Shown in pieces: positions 52,459-62,284 of a DNA stretch of 62,948 bases. Each line of letters opens with the position of its first letter. The first letter of the stretch is position 1. Below the pieces are notes generated by a model that worked only from the letters and a program-made list of their open reading frames with translations, was not told where the DNA came from and did no database searches. The stretch is from assembly GCA_026692845.1 (NCBI GenBank), contig JAPLNM010000128.1, positions 1 through 62,948 on the forward strand. Direction: 5' to 3'. Source of the stretch: Planctomycetota bacterium. Its GTDB lineage: Bacteria; Planctomycetota; Planctomycetia; Pirellulales; Pirellulaceae. Position numbers and translations under genes: made by a program.

Positions 52459-52542
52459 GCAGTATCCATGGCAGTATCCATGGCAGTATCCATGGCAGTA
52501 TCCATGGCAGTATCCATGGCAGTACCCATGACAGTACCCATG
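52459..52542. repeat. 12-bp minisatellite (seven units)
   Basis: GCAGTATCCATG is repeated five times without change (52459-52518), followed by GCAGTACCCATG and ACAGTACCCATG. It sits between two divergent genes, so copy-number changes would alter promoter spacing for both. Confidence 0.9.
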
Positions 52543-52630
52543 GTCCATGACCTCTGCGTGCACCTTCCGGATCTAAGCCAATTCATTATACTGGACGGAT
52601 CGATCCTATGGGCACCCTTCGAGCCGCGAC

Positions 52631-53224
52631 ATGAACCTTCCCAACTCCTACGCTTTCGCACGGATGGTCGCCCAAGGCGACCTCAAGACGGTCCACGCAG
52701 GCCTGCGACGTCTCCAACGCGGGCAATGGGTCGTGTGCCGATCCGACTTCGGTCTGGAATTGGGCCAAATCCTGGCCGATACTCAAGAACTCGCCGAATC
52801 GACAAACACTTCCCCCTGGTCGCATCAGGCAAATGCCAACTGGGTCCGCGATGCGAACTCCCAAGACCACTGGCTCTGGGGAAAACTCCAAGCCCTAAAC
52901 CATGATGCGGTCGAAGTCTGCCAAGCCTTCCTCAACGACCACCAATCCCAAGATACCCTGCTTGAAATCGCCTCAAGCATCGATGGGAAGTCCGTCGCCT
53001 TCGAATTCCTTGGCGATCCGTCCGAAGAGACCAACAGCCAACTCGGAGAACTCTCGGAGATCTACCAAGCCTTCATTCGCAATTCAGAAATCTACCAACA
53101 GATCGAAACGGGCTGCGGACCCAACTGCGGCTCAGGATCAGGCGCAGCCTGCGGCTCGAGTCCCGACGGCAAATCCGCTTGCAGCTCCTGCTCGATCGCC
53201 AAACGCTGCAAGCCCTCTAAATAA
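52631..53224 (+). CDS. PSP1-like protein with Cys-rich tail
   Basis: 197 residues. Segment RGQWVVCRSDFGLELGQIL at about 30-48 and the following strands resemble the PSP1 C-terminal/YaaT-type domain. The C-terminal 40 residues contain eight or so Cys (CGPNCGSGSGAACGSS, ACSSCSIAKRC) suitable for metal binding. Its end overlaps the mnmA stop by 8 bp on the opposite strand. Function unknown; YaaT-type proteins act in phosphorelay and RNase Y complexes in Bacillus. Confidence 0.72.
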   Translation: MNLPNSYAFARMVAQGDLKTVHAGLRRLQRGQWVVCRSDFGLELGQILADTQELAESTNTSPWSHQANANWVRDANSQDHWLWGKLQALNHDAVEVCQAFLNDHQSQDTLLEIASSIDGKSVAFEFLGDPSEETNSQLGELSEIYQAFIRNSEIYQQIETGCGPNCGSGSGAACGSSPDGKSACSSCSIAKRCKPSK

Positions 53225-54404
53225 TCCAGCCGCAACCCATCGCGCGACTCCCCATAAACACCGCCGCGAGCTGACCAGGCGCAATCCCAAAGACGTCCTG
53301 GAGGAAATCCACCTCAAAGCCCCCTTGCGCGTCTCGGGTCACCCAAGCCTCATCGGGCGGCGAATTGTATCGAACCTGAACCTGCGAGCGTGTCGGCTCA
53401 CCGACAGGAAAATCCCCGAGCCAATTCCCCTTGATCCCCTTGAGCCGTCTGCAAGCAAGCTCTTCGGGCGGCCCGATGACCACCCGACGCGTCATGCGAT
53501 CCACTGCGGTGACATAATACGGCGAGCCCATCGCCACCCCAAGTCCCTTGCGCTGACCAACCGTAAAACCTTCGATCCCCGCATGATGACCCACCACCTT
53601 GCCATCCGAAGTGACGATCTCACCTGAAGTGTCTAGCGTACTTTTATTCCTGACGAACTCTGCATGCTTGCCACTGGTGACAAAACATATCTCCTGCGAA
53701 TCCCTCTTGTCGGCCACTTTCAATCCCATCGCGACGGCCCGCTCGCGGATCTGGGACTTGTGATACCCTCCGACAGGCAAAAGCATCCGTGGCAATAAAT
53801 GACGCTTGATCCCAGTCAACACATAAGCTTGATCTTTGTCGTCGTCCAAACCCCGATGCAACTGCCACTGGGGTTCTACGATTCCCGAGATACCCGACGC
53901 GTTCGAAGCATCCGAAGTATCCGAAGCATTTGAGGCGTTTGAATCAGGACAGATCATCCTGGCGTAATGTCCCGTGGCGACATAATAAGCATCCACCGCA
54001 TCGGCATAGTCGAACAGTCGTCCGAACTTGATCCAGTTGTTGCACTGCACGCAAGGGTTCGGCGTGCGGCCTTGCTGGTACTCGTCGACAAAGTAGTCGA
54101 CGATCTGCTTGAACTCGGATTCAAGATCCAACGCGTAAAACGGGATCGATAACTTATCGGCCACACGCCTGGCATCTGCTGCGTCGCTTGCGCTACAGCA
54201 CCCCTGCTTGTGATCGAGCCGACCCTCCAAAATCGGCAATAAGGGGTTGGGCTTGCCATCCCCCAACTCGCAAGCTTGACTCGAAAGCTCGCCATGCCGC
54301 ATGAATACACCGATGACCTCGTAGCCTTGCTCCAGCAGCAACCCCGCAGCGACGCTCGAATCAACCCCTCCACTCATCGCCAAAACTACACGACGCCGCG
54401 ACAT
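53217..54404 (-). CDS. mnmA: tRNA-uridine 2-sulfurtransferase MnmA
   Basis: 395 residues. It thiolates U34 of Lys, Glu and Gln tRNAs. The PP-loop SGGVDSS is at 11-17; NPCVQCNNWIKFG carries the first catalytic Cys and DSQEICFV the second. A Ser/Asn/Ala/Asp insert (about 154-172, DSNASNASDTSDASNASGIS) encoded by 9-bp repeats interrupts the region after GHYARM. The rest, including the C-terminal beta barrel (VTAVDRMTRRVVIGP), is normal. Confidence 0.95.
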   Translation of the reverse strand: MSRRRVVLAMSGGVDSSVAAGLLLEQGYEVIGVFMRHGELSSQACELGDGKPNPLLPILEGRLDHKQGCCSASDAADARRVADKLSIPFYALDLESEFKQIVDYFVDEYQQGRTPNPCVQCNNWIKFGRLFDYADAVDAYYVATGHYARMICPDSNASNASDTSDASNASGISGIVEPQWQLHRGLDDDKDQAYVLTGIKRHLLPRMLLPVGGYHKSQIRERAVAMGLKVADKRDSQEICFVTSGKHAEFVRNKSTLDTSGEIVTSDGKVVGHHAGIEGFTVGQRKGLGVAMGSPYYVTAVDRMTRRVVIGPPEELACRRLKGIKGNWLGDFPVGEPTRSQVQVRYNSPPDEAWVTRDAQGGFEVDFLQDVFGIAPGQLAAVFMGSRAMGCGWII

Positions 54405-54442
54405 AAGGCTCCCTATCCGCCGATTCCTGGTCCAACCAATTC

Positions 54443-56596
54443 CTACTTCATCAACTCTTGCTTGAGAAAACTATACGCCAAAGCCTGCATGAAAGCCGAC
54501 TGCTTGTTGTTGGCTGCCCCTCCATGCCCCCCCTCGATGTTCTCGTAGTACCATACCGCATGCCCCTGCGATTCCATCTTGGCCATCATCTTACGAGCAT
54601 GACCCGGATGCACCCGATCGTCCCGCGTCGAGGTGGTAAATAGAACCTTCGGATAGGCCACCGAAGACTGGACATTTTGGTAAGGAGAGAACTTGCGAAT
54701 ATAAGCCCATTGATCCGGATAGTCGGGATTCCCATACTCGGCCATCCAGGATGCACCCGCCAAAAGCTTGTTGTATCGCTTCATATCCAACAACGGCACC
54801 TGACAGACCCCGGCCGCAAATAGCTCCGGATAAAGCGTGATCATGTTCCCAACGAGCAAGCCTCCATTCGATCCACCTTGGATCCCAAGCCGCTCTTTGC
54901 TTGTGACCCCTCGCGTGACCAAATCCTTGGCCACCGCCGCAAAGTCCTCATAAGCCCTCAATCGATTCTCCTTGAGCGCCGCTTGATGCCACCTGGGCCC
55001 ATACTCGCCTCCACCCCGAATGTTTGCTACCACGTACACACCACCCTGGGTCAACCAAGCTCTCCCGACGGTCGCACTGTAGTTCGGCTGGAGCGAAATC
55101 TCGAACCCACCGTATCCATACAGCAGCGTTGGATTCTTTCCATCAAGTTCCAATCCCTTCTTTGCAACCATGAAATATGGAACCTTCGTCCCGTCGCTGC
55201 TGGTGGCAAAGTGCTGGCTGATCTGCATTCCCTCGGAGTCGAAGAAATGAGGCAACCGCTTGAGCTCCTCGGGCGACTTGCCTATCGTTCCGATCGATAG
55301 GGTCGTTGGTGTCAAGTAGTCGGTCGACGTCATGAAGTAGTCGTTGGACTCGTCGGAATCGACGGCCGTGACGTTGACGGTCCCAAAGGCTGGAGATCCC
55401 ACCAAGGGCTCTTGTTGCCATCCTGCTTGGCTTGCCTTCGTCGAAGGACTAAGCACGTAAATGCGGTTCTTGACATCCTCGAGAACGTTGATCACGACAT
55501 GGTCCTTGGTCGTCATAACACTCGATAATGCGGTGTTGGCACTGGGCTCAAAGAGTACCTGGATTTCCCTTTCCCCCTGAACGAAACGCTCGAAATCACT
55601 AACCAGCAACGATCCGGCCGGATAAGTCTTCGAGTCGACCGTCCAAGCCTCCCGCAACTCCAAGAGCAGAAAACGCTTGAACACACTCTTGCTGGCGGTA
55701 TTCGGCGCGTCGATCTTGACCAACTCCCCGGAATCCTTGACCAGGAAAAGCTCGTCGTTGTAAAAAGCGATGTTGCGGGTCACAAAGTTGCGCTCGAAAC
55801 CTGGCGAGTCGTCATGCACCGCTCCGACCGACATGTCGTCTTGCTTGCCCTCATAAACCAACTTGGCCTGATCGATCGGCGTGCCCCGCTTCCAAAGCTT
55901 CGCGATTCGCGGATACCCCGAATCGGTCATGCTCCCATTGCCAAAGTTCGTCGAGACAAAGACATGATCGATGTCGATCCACGAAACACTCCCTTTGGAT
56001 TCCGGTAGCTCAAAACCATCCGCAACGAAACTTCGTGTCTTGAGATCAAACTCCCGAGTGATATTCGCATCGGCACCACCGCGCGAAAGGGTGATCAAGG
56101 CCCGTTGGTAATCTGGACGCAAAAGCGATGCGCCCTTCCATACCCAGTTTTCATTCTCGGTCTTCCCAAGCGCATCCAGATCCAAAACGACCTCCCATTT
56201 CGGCTCGGCCTTGCGGTACTCGTCGAGCGTCGTTCGCCTCCACAATCCCCGTTCGTTGGTCTTGTCCCTCCAGAAGTTGTAGTAGTACTCCCCTCGCTTG
56301 GATACAAAAGGGATCCTCGCATTCGAATCCAAAATCTCCAACAAGTCCGATCGCAGCTTTTCAAAACTCGGCTCACCCTCCATGCGCTCCTGCACAATCG
56401 CATTGCGGGCCTTGACCCACTCGAGCGCTTTGTCACCCAAGACATCCTCAAGCCACGCATAAGGGTCCTCGTCGGCTGAGGCTTGCCCGCCGGCATTCAA
56501 AGGGTCTTGGGCCATCGTATTTACCGAAAAAATCCAGAGAGTTGCGATCGAAAGGATGGACAAACATAGCGTCCGAAAATGTCGCAGATCGAACAT
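54443..56596 (-). CDS. exported prolyl oligopeptidase (S9A family)
   Basis: 717 residues from the ATG at 56596, giving a signal peptide (MFDLRHFRTLCLSILSIATLWIFSVNTMAQ). The N-terminal seven-bladed propeller region starts DEDPYAWLEDVLGDKALEWVKARN. The catalytic domain has the nucleophile in IQGGSNGGLL, the Asp in TSTRDDRVHPGHARKM and the His in IEGGHGGAANNKQ. It cleaves short peptides after proline. Upstream frame to 56785 overlaps the M28 gene and is discarded; the genes are then 79 bp apart on the same strand, a likely peptidase pair. Confidence 0.93.
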   Translation of the reverse strand: MFDLRHFRTLCLSILSIATLWIFSVNTMAQDPLNAGGQASADEDPYAWLEDVLGDKALEWVKARNAIVQERMEGEPSFEKLRSDLLEILDSNARIPFVSKRGEYYYNFWRDKTNERGLWRRTTLDEYRKAEPKWEVVLDLDALGKTENENWVWKGASLLRPDYQRALITLSRGGADANITREFDLKTRSFVADGFELPESKGSVSWIDIDHVFVSTNFGNGSMTDSGYPRIAKLWKRGTPIDQAKLVYEGKQDDMSVGAVHDDSPGFERNFVTRNIAFYNDELFLVKDSGELVKIDAPNTASKSVFKRFLLLELREAWTVDSKTYPAGSLLVSDFERFVQGEREIQVLFEPSANTALSSVMTTKDHVVINVLEDVKNRIYVLSPSTKASQAGWQQEPLVGSPAFGTVNVTAVDSDESNDYFMTSTDYLTPTTLSIGTIGKSPEELKRLPHFFDSEGMQISQHFATSSDGTKVPYFMVAKKGLELDGKNPTLLYGYGGFEISLQPNYSATVGRAWLTQGGVYVVANIRGGGEYGPRWHQAALKENRLRAYEDFAAVAKDLVTRGVTSKERLGIQGGSNGGLLVGNMITLYPELFAAGVCQVPLLDMKRYNKLLAGASWMAEYGNPDYPDQWAYIRKFSPYQNVQSSVAYPKVLFTTSTRDDRVHPGHARKMMAKMESQGHAVWYYENIEGGHGGAANNKQSAFMQALAYSFLKQELMK

Positions 56597-56675
56597 GACA
56601 AAAGGAACTCCAGTTGGAATAAAAATTGTTTCTTCAAGAGTCGCTTCCGCGAAGCGAATCTGCCGCAAAGCAAAT

Positions 56676-58565
56676 CTACTTCGCATCCCCACCGCTGCTT
56701 GCGGCTCCCATCGGCTGCATCGTCGGGTTGCCCTCGAGGACCCGCCGTGGGATCTTCTCGTCGCGCATCGCAGCATGATAAGCAAACGAGGCGATAATCA
56801 CCGAGGCTTGCTTGGCATCGTCCTCGATCAAACGTTCGTAGACATCCATGCTCGAATGGTGCGTGCGTGTGTCGTACTCGATCGGGTCCTGAATGAATTG
56901 GAAACCGGGCAATCCAATCCCTGTAAACGATTGATGATCGGTACCCCCGGTGTTGGCCGATGTGACGGTCGATGCGCCGTAGTCTCCAAAGGGCGTAAGC
57001 CACGATCGGAAAATCGGACGAGCCGCCTCGTTGCCCTGGAGGTAAATGCCCCGGATCTTGCCAGCACCATTGTCGAGATTGAAATACGTCGAGAGCTTCT
57101 CGTACTCAGGCTTGTACTCCAAGACAGGACCAGGCCGTGACTCGCCTTGGCCTCCTCGGGGTGGCGTTTGCAACGTCCCAAAATGCTCGGACACATAAGC
57201 CCTCGAACCCAGTAGGCCTTGTTCTTCTCCGGTCCACAGCGCGACGCGAATCGTTCGGCGTGGCGATACTCCAATCGTCTTGAGAATTCGCATCGCTTCA
57301 ATCATCACCCCGCAGCCGATCGCGTTGTCGGTCGCCCCAGTACCCGAATGCCACGAATCAAAGTGCGCTCCGATCATCACCACCTCATCCTTCAAATCCG
57401 TTCCGGGAATGTCGGCGATGATATTGAAACAGTTGGTCTCCGCGTCATGGTACGTCGACTCAATATCGATCTCCAATTCCGGCGTTACCCCTTTTTGCAC
57501 CATCCGAACCAACCGATTGTAATGCTCTGCGGCTAGCACCATCTGCGGCAAAATCGGGGGCGAATCGACCGTCCAAGGCCTTGCGCCTCGCGACATCGGA
57601 CCTCCCTCGCCAGGACTTCGCAACTCGCGGCCTGGATCGGCACGACGCGGCATCGTCGCCGATGCGACAAATACCGTGCCCCCATCGCCTCGGCCCGGTT
57701 CAAGCACCACCGCAGCGCCTTCGTCATAAGCCAACTGCCACTTATCGGTCGTCAAACTGCTGGCCGGTCCAGCACCCCGCGCCGGGCCGCTGGGCCCAGG
57801 TGTGCCTGCGGAGCCCGCTGTGCCTGCGGAGCCCGCTGTGCCTGCGGAGCCCGCTGTGCCTGCGGAGCCCGCTGTGCCTGCCGGCGAAACCCCACCGGCC
57901 GGTGTCCCGGGCTCGGCTCCAGGTGCCCTGCGCCGACGCGCACCGCCCACTTCGGCATTCGCAAGATTCAATAGTTCGCTATCGGTCTGCCTTGCCCCAG
58001 GCGGATCAAACCAAGGCTTCAGTTCACGCGGTGGGCTGATCAAGACGATCGCCCGCCCTAACTTACCCCGATACTTTTCCAACTCCTCAGGCGTGTTGGC
58101 GTCCAAATAGATCGGCGCGCCACGGACGGTCGTCGGAGTACTCGGAGTCCAAGCTTTTGGATAAGCGATCAGCGAAAAGAAATTTGGAGCCACCACATTG
58201 GCTCGATAGGATTGAAGGGACCATCCGCGACCAAAGGGCCCCCAAGCTTCCAAATGCGCGTTCTCTAAACCGTACTCCTCCAACCGCTTCTTGGTCCACT
58301 CGCCGGCCAGACGCGTCTCGGGTGAACCGGTCAACCTCGGTCCAGAGACATCCGTCAGATAACTGATCGTCTCCATGACCTTCGAGCGCTCCATCCCCTC
58401 CTGCTTGATCTTGTCGACAATCTCGGTCTGGAGCGGCTCTATGCTTGCCGACGCAGTGCTTGCCGGCACGTTTTGCGCCCAAAGCGATCCGTCGGTCGCA
58501 CACAAACCATTGGAAACCAACAGCCCCAAAAACGCGTTTCGAACTCCAGATCGAATGTTTTGCAT
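56676..58565 (-). CDS. exported M28 family zinc aminopeptidase with repeat insert
   Basis: 629 residues from the ATG at 58565 (MQNIRSGVRNAFLGLLVSNGLCATDGSLWAQ as signal). The N-terminal part and PA domain (about 120-340) contain an Ala/Gly/Thr/Ser insert (SAGTAG repeats, about 225-255). Zinc ligands are visible in IGAHFDSWHSGTGATDNAIG, WTGEEQGLLGSRAY, YFNLDNGAGKIRG and HHSSMD. Probable periplasmic or outer-surface peptide degradation together with the adjacent oligopeptidase. Confidence 0.92.
   Translation of the reverse strand: MQNIRSGVRNAFLGLLVSNGLCATDGSLWAQNVPASTASASIEPLQTEIVDKIKQEGMERSKVMETISYLTDVSGPRLTGSPETRLAGEWTKKRLEEYGLENAHLEAWGPFGRGWSLQSYRANVVAPNFFSLIAYPKAWTPSTPTTVRGAPIYLDANTPEELEKYRGKLGRAIVLISPPRELKPWFDPPGARQTDSELLNLANAEVGGARRRRAPGAEPGTPAGGVSPAGTAGSAGTAGSAGTAGSAGTAGSAGTPGPSGPARGAGPASSLTTDKWQLAYDEGAAVVLEPGRGDGGTVFVASATMPRRADPGRELRSPGEGGPMSRGARPWTVDSPPILPQMVLAAEHYNRLVRMVQKGVTPELEIDIESTYHDAETNCFNIIADIPGTDLKDEVVMIGAHFDSWHSGTGATDNAIGCGVMIEAMRILKTIGVSPRRTIRVALWTGEEQGLLGSRAYVSEHFGTLQTPPRGGQGESRPGPVLEYKPEYEKLSTYFNLDNGAGKIRGIYLQGNEAARPIFRSWLTPFGDYGASTVTSANTGGTDHQSFTGIGLPGFQFIQDPIEYDTRTHHSSMDVYERLIEDDAKQASVIIASFAYHAAMRDEKIPRRVLEGNPTMQPMGAASSGGDAK
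57796..57880. repeat. 18-bp tandem repeat inside the M28 peptidase gene
   Basis: GCTGTGCCTGCGGAGCCC is repeated four to five times without or with few changes, in frame, coding on the minus strand for the GTAGSA units. Confidence 0.85.
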
Positions 58566-58619
58566 GATGAACCTAGAAAGAACCAAGAGATATCCAAAGC
58601 CCCAAAGTATAACTTGAAA

Positions 58620-60710
58620 TCAACGCTTTGTCGGTCGGTTTTTATCGGAAACCCAACGAGCTACGGCGTTTGCCAACAGAATCGTATAAGCGACGACCAG
58701 CGCCAGGATCGCCCCGCCGCTTAGCCCTCCTCGGAGCGTCTGCGCGAAATTCCCCGCTTTGATGCCGGTGACCAAGTCAGGCCAAAATCGGGTTTGAAGC
58801 ATCTGCGCCGCGGCGGTCAAGGTCGTCGTTGTGACAAAGAGCATCGGCAAGATCGTCACCCAGGCATAGCGCCCGCGGCCCTCGCGGAACAACCAGGTCG
58901 TCAGCAAACACAATGCGATGGCCGCAAGCACTTGATTGGCGATCCCAAACATCGGCCAGATCGTGTCGATCGAACCAGACCATATCAAACTCCCCCAGCC
59001 CAAGGTCACCAAAGCGGTGCTCAGCCATACTCCAGGCCACCACTCCATCCGCTGGAACTTCGGATGGATATTCCCAAGCAACTCCTGCAACAAAAATCGC
59101 GCAATGCGCGTTCCGGTATCGATCGTCGTCAAGATAAACAACGCCTCGAACATGATCGCAAAATGAAACCAGTACTTGACCAAAGAATCGACCGACCCGC
59201 TTGAAAACATTCCGAACGCCTGGGTCATGATCTGCGCCATGCCGACGGCAAGCGTCACCGCACCACCGGTCCGGCCCCGGAGTGTCTCTCCCCCTACCTG
59301 CGCTTCGATTTGGTCCAGATGATCCACGTCCGCATTCATTTTCGCAAGCGTCTCGGCATACTGATGCGCCTTGGACATGTCGATGTTGATCGCCCAATAA
59401 TCCCCTTGAGGCAACGATGCCGCAGCAATCAATGCACAAACGGCGACTAAACCCTCAAGCAGCATCGATCCGTACCCGATGAGCCGCAAGTCCTTCTCAT
59501 TATCGACCATCTTGGGCGTGGTCCCCGACGAGACCAACGCATGGAATCCAGAGACGGCCCCGCACATGATGCAAATAAACACAAACGGAAAGATCGCCCC
59601 GTTGAAATAAGGCCCCCCGCCATTGGCAAAGTAAGGATTGATCGCCGGTGCCTGAAGCTTGGGGTTGGCCACCAAAACCCCCAAAACCAAAAGCCCAATC
59701 GTCCCGATCTTCAAAAACGAAGACAAATAATCCCGAGGACACAGCAACAACCACACCGGTAAAATCGATGCGATGAACCCATAAAAACAGATGGCTAATA
59801 GGATCCCGTTTCGGGAAAACAAAAAATAAGGCTCGATCGCCGAACCTTGTACCCACGATCCTGCAACCGTAGCAAACAACACCGCCACGGCGCCTAGGAC
59901 CGACGCCTCGATGATCCTCCCCTTGCGAAATCGATACATGTACCAACCGACAAACAATGCGATCGGAATCGTACAGGCGATCGTGAACGTCCCCCAAGAA
60001 CTCCCGCGTATCAACTCAAAGGACTTCTCCGGTACCCGAAGCGCCGCGGTCGTCGGATGCGAATCGGCCTCGGGAACCTCAATCACAAACCCTTCACTAC
60101 GGACCAACTCGGTTCCATTGGGATACAAAACGCGCGATCCGGCCGGGACCTGGTAAGTCACCGGGCCGGAACTAGAGGCCCGCGGAACCATCGACTCGCC
60201 AGACTGAATCGTACTGCCTGGATACAACGCGACGCGCTCACCTCCGAGCGCCTTGACCACCACGACTCCCAATCCCGAAAGCGCGATGATCACAATGAAC
60301 AAAATCGATACCGACGTCAAAAGACCAAGTTTCGGACCCAAAAGACTCTGGGCAATCTTGGCAAGCGATTCGCCTCGGTGCCGAACACTCGCAACCAAAA
60401 CCAAAAAATCCTGAACCGCACCCGCTAGGCAAACCCCGATAACCAACCAAATCAAACCCGGCATATATCCGAACTGAACCGCCAAAACCGGTCCAATCAA
60501 GGGACCGGCTCCACTGATGGCGGCAAAATGATGGCCGAATAAGATCCAACGATTCGTCGGATGGTAATTCTGCCCGTCATTAAACGCGTGGGCCGGGGTC
60601 TGGCGGCCTGCATCTAAGGAGGCCACACTGGCCGCCAAAAAAGCGCTGTAATAGCGGTAAGCTACCGCCATGACCGCGAGAACCCCCAAGAGAATCGGCA
60701 TGGAATGCAT
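58620..60710 (-). CDS. cstA: carbon starvation protein A (peptide/pyruvate transporter)
   Basis: 696 residues from the ATG at 60710; a TTG at 60719 closer to an AGGA is an alternative. CstA is a polytopic permease (about 16-18 helices) linked to peptide and pyruvate uptake. Typical segments are RYYSAFLAASVASLDAGRQTPAHAFNDGQNYHPTNRW, FGHHFAAISGAGPLIGPVLAVQ and GFHALVSSGTTPKM. An insert of about 70 residues after the fourth helix group (VALYPGSTIQSGESMVPRAS...) is hydrophilic and is found in the longer subfamily. It sits behind two peptidases, consistent with peptide use. Confidence 0.95.
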   Translation of the reverse strand: MHSMPILLGVLAVMAVAYRYYSAFLAASVASLDAGRQTPAHAFNDGQNYHPTNRWILFGHHFAAISGAGPLIGPVLAVQFGYMPGLIWLVIGVCLAGAVQDFLVLVASVRHRGESLAKIAQSLLGPKLGLLTSVSILFIVIIALSGLGVVVVKALGGERVALYPGSTIQSGESMVPRASSSGPVTYQVPAGSRVLYPNGTELVRSEGFVIEVPEADSHPTTAALRVPEKSFELIRGSSWGTFTIACTIPIALFVGWYMYRFRKGRIIEASVLGAVAVLFATVAGSWVQGSAIEPYFLFSRNGILLAICFYGFIASILPVWLLLCPRDYLSSFLKIGTIGLLVLGVLVANPKLQAPAINPYFANGGGPYFNGAIFPFVFICIMCGAVSGFHALVSSGTTPKMVDNEKDLRLIGYGSMLLEGLVAVCALIAAASLPQGDYWAINIDMSKAHQYAETLAKMNADVDHLDQIEAQVGGETLRGRTGGAVTLAVGMAQIMTQAFGMFSSGSVDSLVKYWFHFAIMFEALFILTTIDTGTRIARFLLQELLGNIHPKFQRMEWWPGVWLSTALVTLGWGSLIWSGSIDTIWPMFGIANQVLAAIALCLLTTWLFREGRGRYAWVTILPMLFVTTTTLTAAAQMLQTRFWPDLVTGIKAGNFAQTLRGGLSGGAILALVVAYTILLANAVARWVSDKNRPTKR

Positions 60711-60982
60711 AAGCTTCAATGATTCCTATCTGTTTTATGATTAAAGAAACTTCGCGGGTCGCTTGCCCCACTCCAAGCCTTCGCTAAATTATGGAGCTCA
60801 TGGCTGCATATCAGCTTAGCAATTGCGTTCCTCGTTGTGGTGAGTCCTGGACGAAATCCTGACGATTTGAGACCTGGTGACGAAGGGTAGACGGAGCCGG
60901 GTTTCTCCAAGGGATTCAGTGCGATGCGAGGTGTGCACAGGCGTTTGTTATTTTCTGTTTTTTGGAAGGAAGAGTTAGCTAA

Positions 60983-61996
60983 ATGTCTTCGGATAAAAAA
61001 TTCAAACTCGAGTACATTTGGTTGGATGGGTATCTACCCGAACCCAACATGCGCAGCAAAACCAAGGTCGTCGACAAGGCTCCCACGAGCGTTGCCGATC
61101 TTCCCATGTGGGGATTCGATGGAAGCTCGACGAAACAAGCCGAGGGCAGAAGCTCCGATTGCTTGCTCAAGCCCGTAGCCTTGTACCCAGATAGCACCCG
61201 CACAAACGGCTATCTGGTCCTGTGCGAAGTCATGCTACCCAACGGTGAGCCCCACCCATCGAATTTCCGCGCGACGTGCGATGAGATGGCCGACCTATGG
61301 ATCGGCTTCGAACAAGAGTACTTCTTCTACGAAAACGGACGCCCCCTGGGCTTCCCAGAAGACGGCTATCCAGCACCCCAAGGCCCCTACTACACCGCAG
61401 TCGGCTACAATAACGTCGGCGATATCGCTCGTACCGTCGTCGAGGAACACATCGATATCACCCTCGATGCAGGGATCAATCTCGAAGGAATCAACGCCGA
61501 AGTCGCCAAGGGACAATGGGAATTCCAGATCTTCTCCAAAGGCTCGAAAAAGGCCGGAGACGACATGTGGATCGCTCGGTACCTGCTGGTCCGATTGGCC
61601 GAGAAATACGGTCTGGATATCGAGTTCTACTGCAAACCCATCCGGGGCGACTGGAACGGTTCGGGGATGCACACCAACTTCTCGTTCGATAAGCTCCGGG
61701 ATGACGGAGGCAAAGAGTTCTTCGAGAAACTCATGGCCGCCTTCGACAAGTATCGCGACGAACACATCGCTGCCTACGGCCCAGACAACCATCTGCGCCT
61801 AACCGGTCTGCACGAAACCCAATCGATCGACAAATTCAGCTACGGCGTGGCCGACCGCGGAGCCTCGATCCGAATCCCCCACAGCTTCGTCAACTCAGGC
61901 TACAAGGGCTACCTCGAAGACCGTCGTCCAAACTCCCAAGCCGATCCGTACAAGATCCTCTCGCGAATCGTCAAGACGATCAAAACGGTCCTCTAA
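60983..61996 (+). CDS. glnII: glutamine synthetase type II (eukaryotic-type GSII)
   Basis: 337 residues against about 470 for GSI. It makes glutamine from glutamate, ammonia and ATP. GFDGSSTKQAEGRSSDC near residue 44, GFEQEYFFY, NAEVAKGQWEFQIF, and RGDWNGSGMHTNFS are GSII motifs. There is no adenylylation site, as usual for GSII. GGAAGGAAGAG lies 12-22 bases before the ATG. A 260-bp upstream region separates it from the divergent cstA gene and probably holds both promoters. Confidence 0.96.
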   Translation: MSSDKKFKLEYIWLDGYLPEPNMRSKTKVVDKAPTSVADLPMWGFDGSSTKQAEGRSSDCLLKPVALYPDSTRTNGYLVLCEVMLPNGEPHPSNFRATCDEMADLWIGFEQEYFFYENGRPLGFPEDGYPAPQGPYYTAVGYNNVGDIARTVVEEHIDITLDAGINLEGINAEVAKGQWEFQIFSKGSKKAGDDMWIARYLLVRLAEKYGLDIEFYCKPIRGDWNGSGMHTNFSFDKLRDDGGKEFFEKLMAAFDKYRDEHIAAYGPDNHLRLTGLHETQSIDKFSYGVADRGASIRIPHSFVNSGYKGYLEDRRPNSQADPYKILSRIVKTIKTVL

Positions 61997-62064
61997 TTCG
62001 ATTCGGGTAGAAGCCCCAGTCGGATTGAAGACCCAGTCGGATCGCTCGACTGCGAAAATCTCCT

Positions 62065-62096
62065 AAGACACCTTTCCATGGAAGGTGTCTTTTTTT
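62065..62096 (+). terminator. intrinsic terminator of glnII
   Basis: AAGACACCTTTCC and its complement GGAAGGTGTCTT form a near-perfect hairpin around an AT center, followed by seven to eight T residues; 68 bp after the stop. Confidence 0.92.
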
Positions 62097-62284
62097 GCCT
62101 CCCAAGCAAAAGGCTTTTCGGGCCGCATGCTTAAGCTGCCGATTGGCAGGTACCCCTGGGGGAAACCCTATTTCGTTTAACAGTCAGCCGTAGGCTCAAG
62201 TTTATGTCGGAAAAGATCAGAGCCTAAGACGGGCGGAACTCGAATGGAGGTCGCATCGGTAGTTTCCGCTATAACGAAGGGGAG

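Noticed and set aside
60720-60982. Possible riboswitch or nitrogen-control site before glnII
   Set aside because: I could not draw a convincing glutamine-type RNA motif or a sigma-54 GG-GC element from the sequence.
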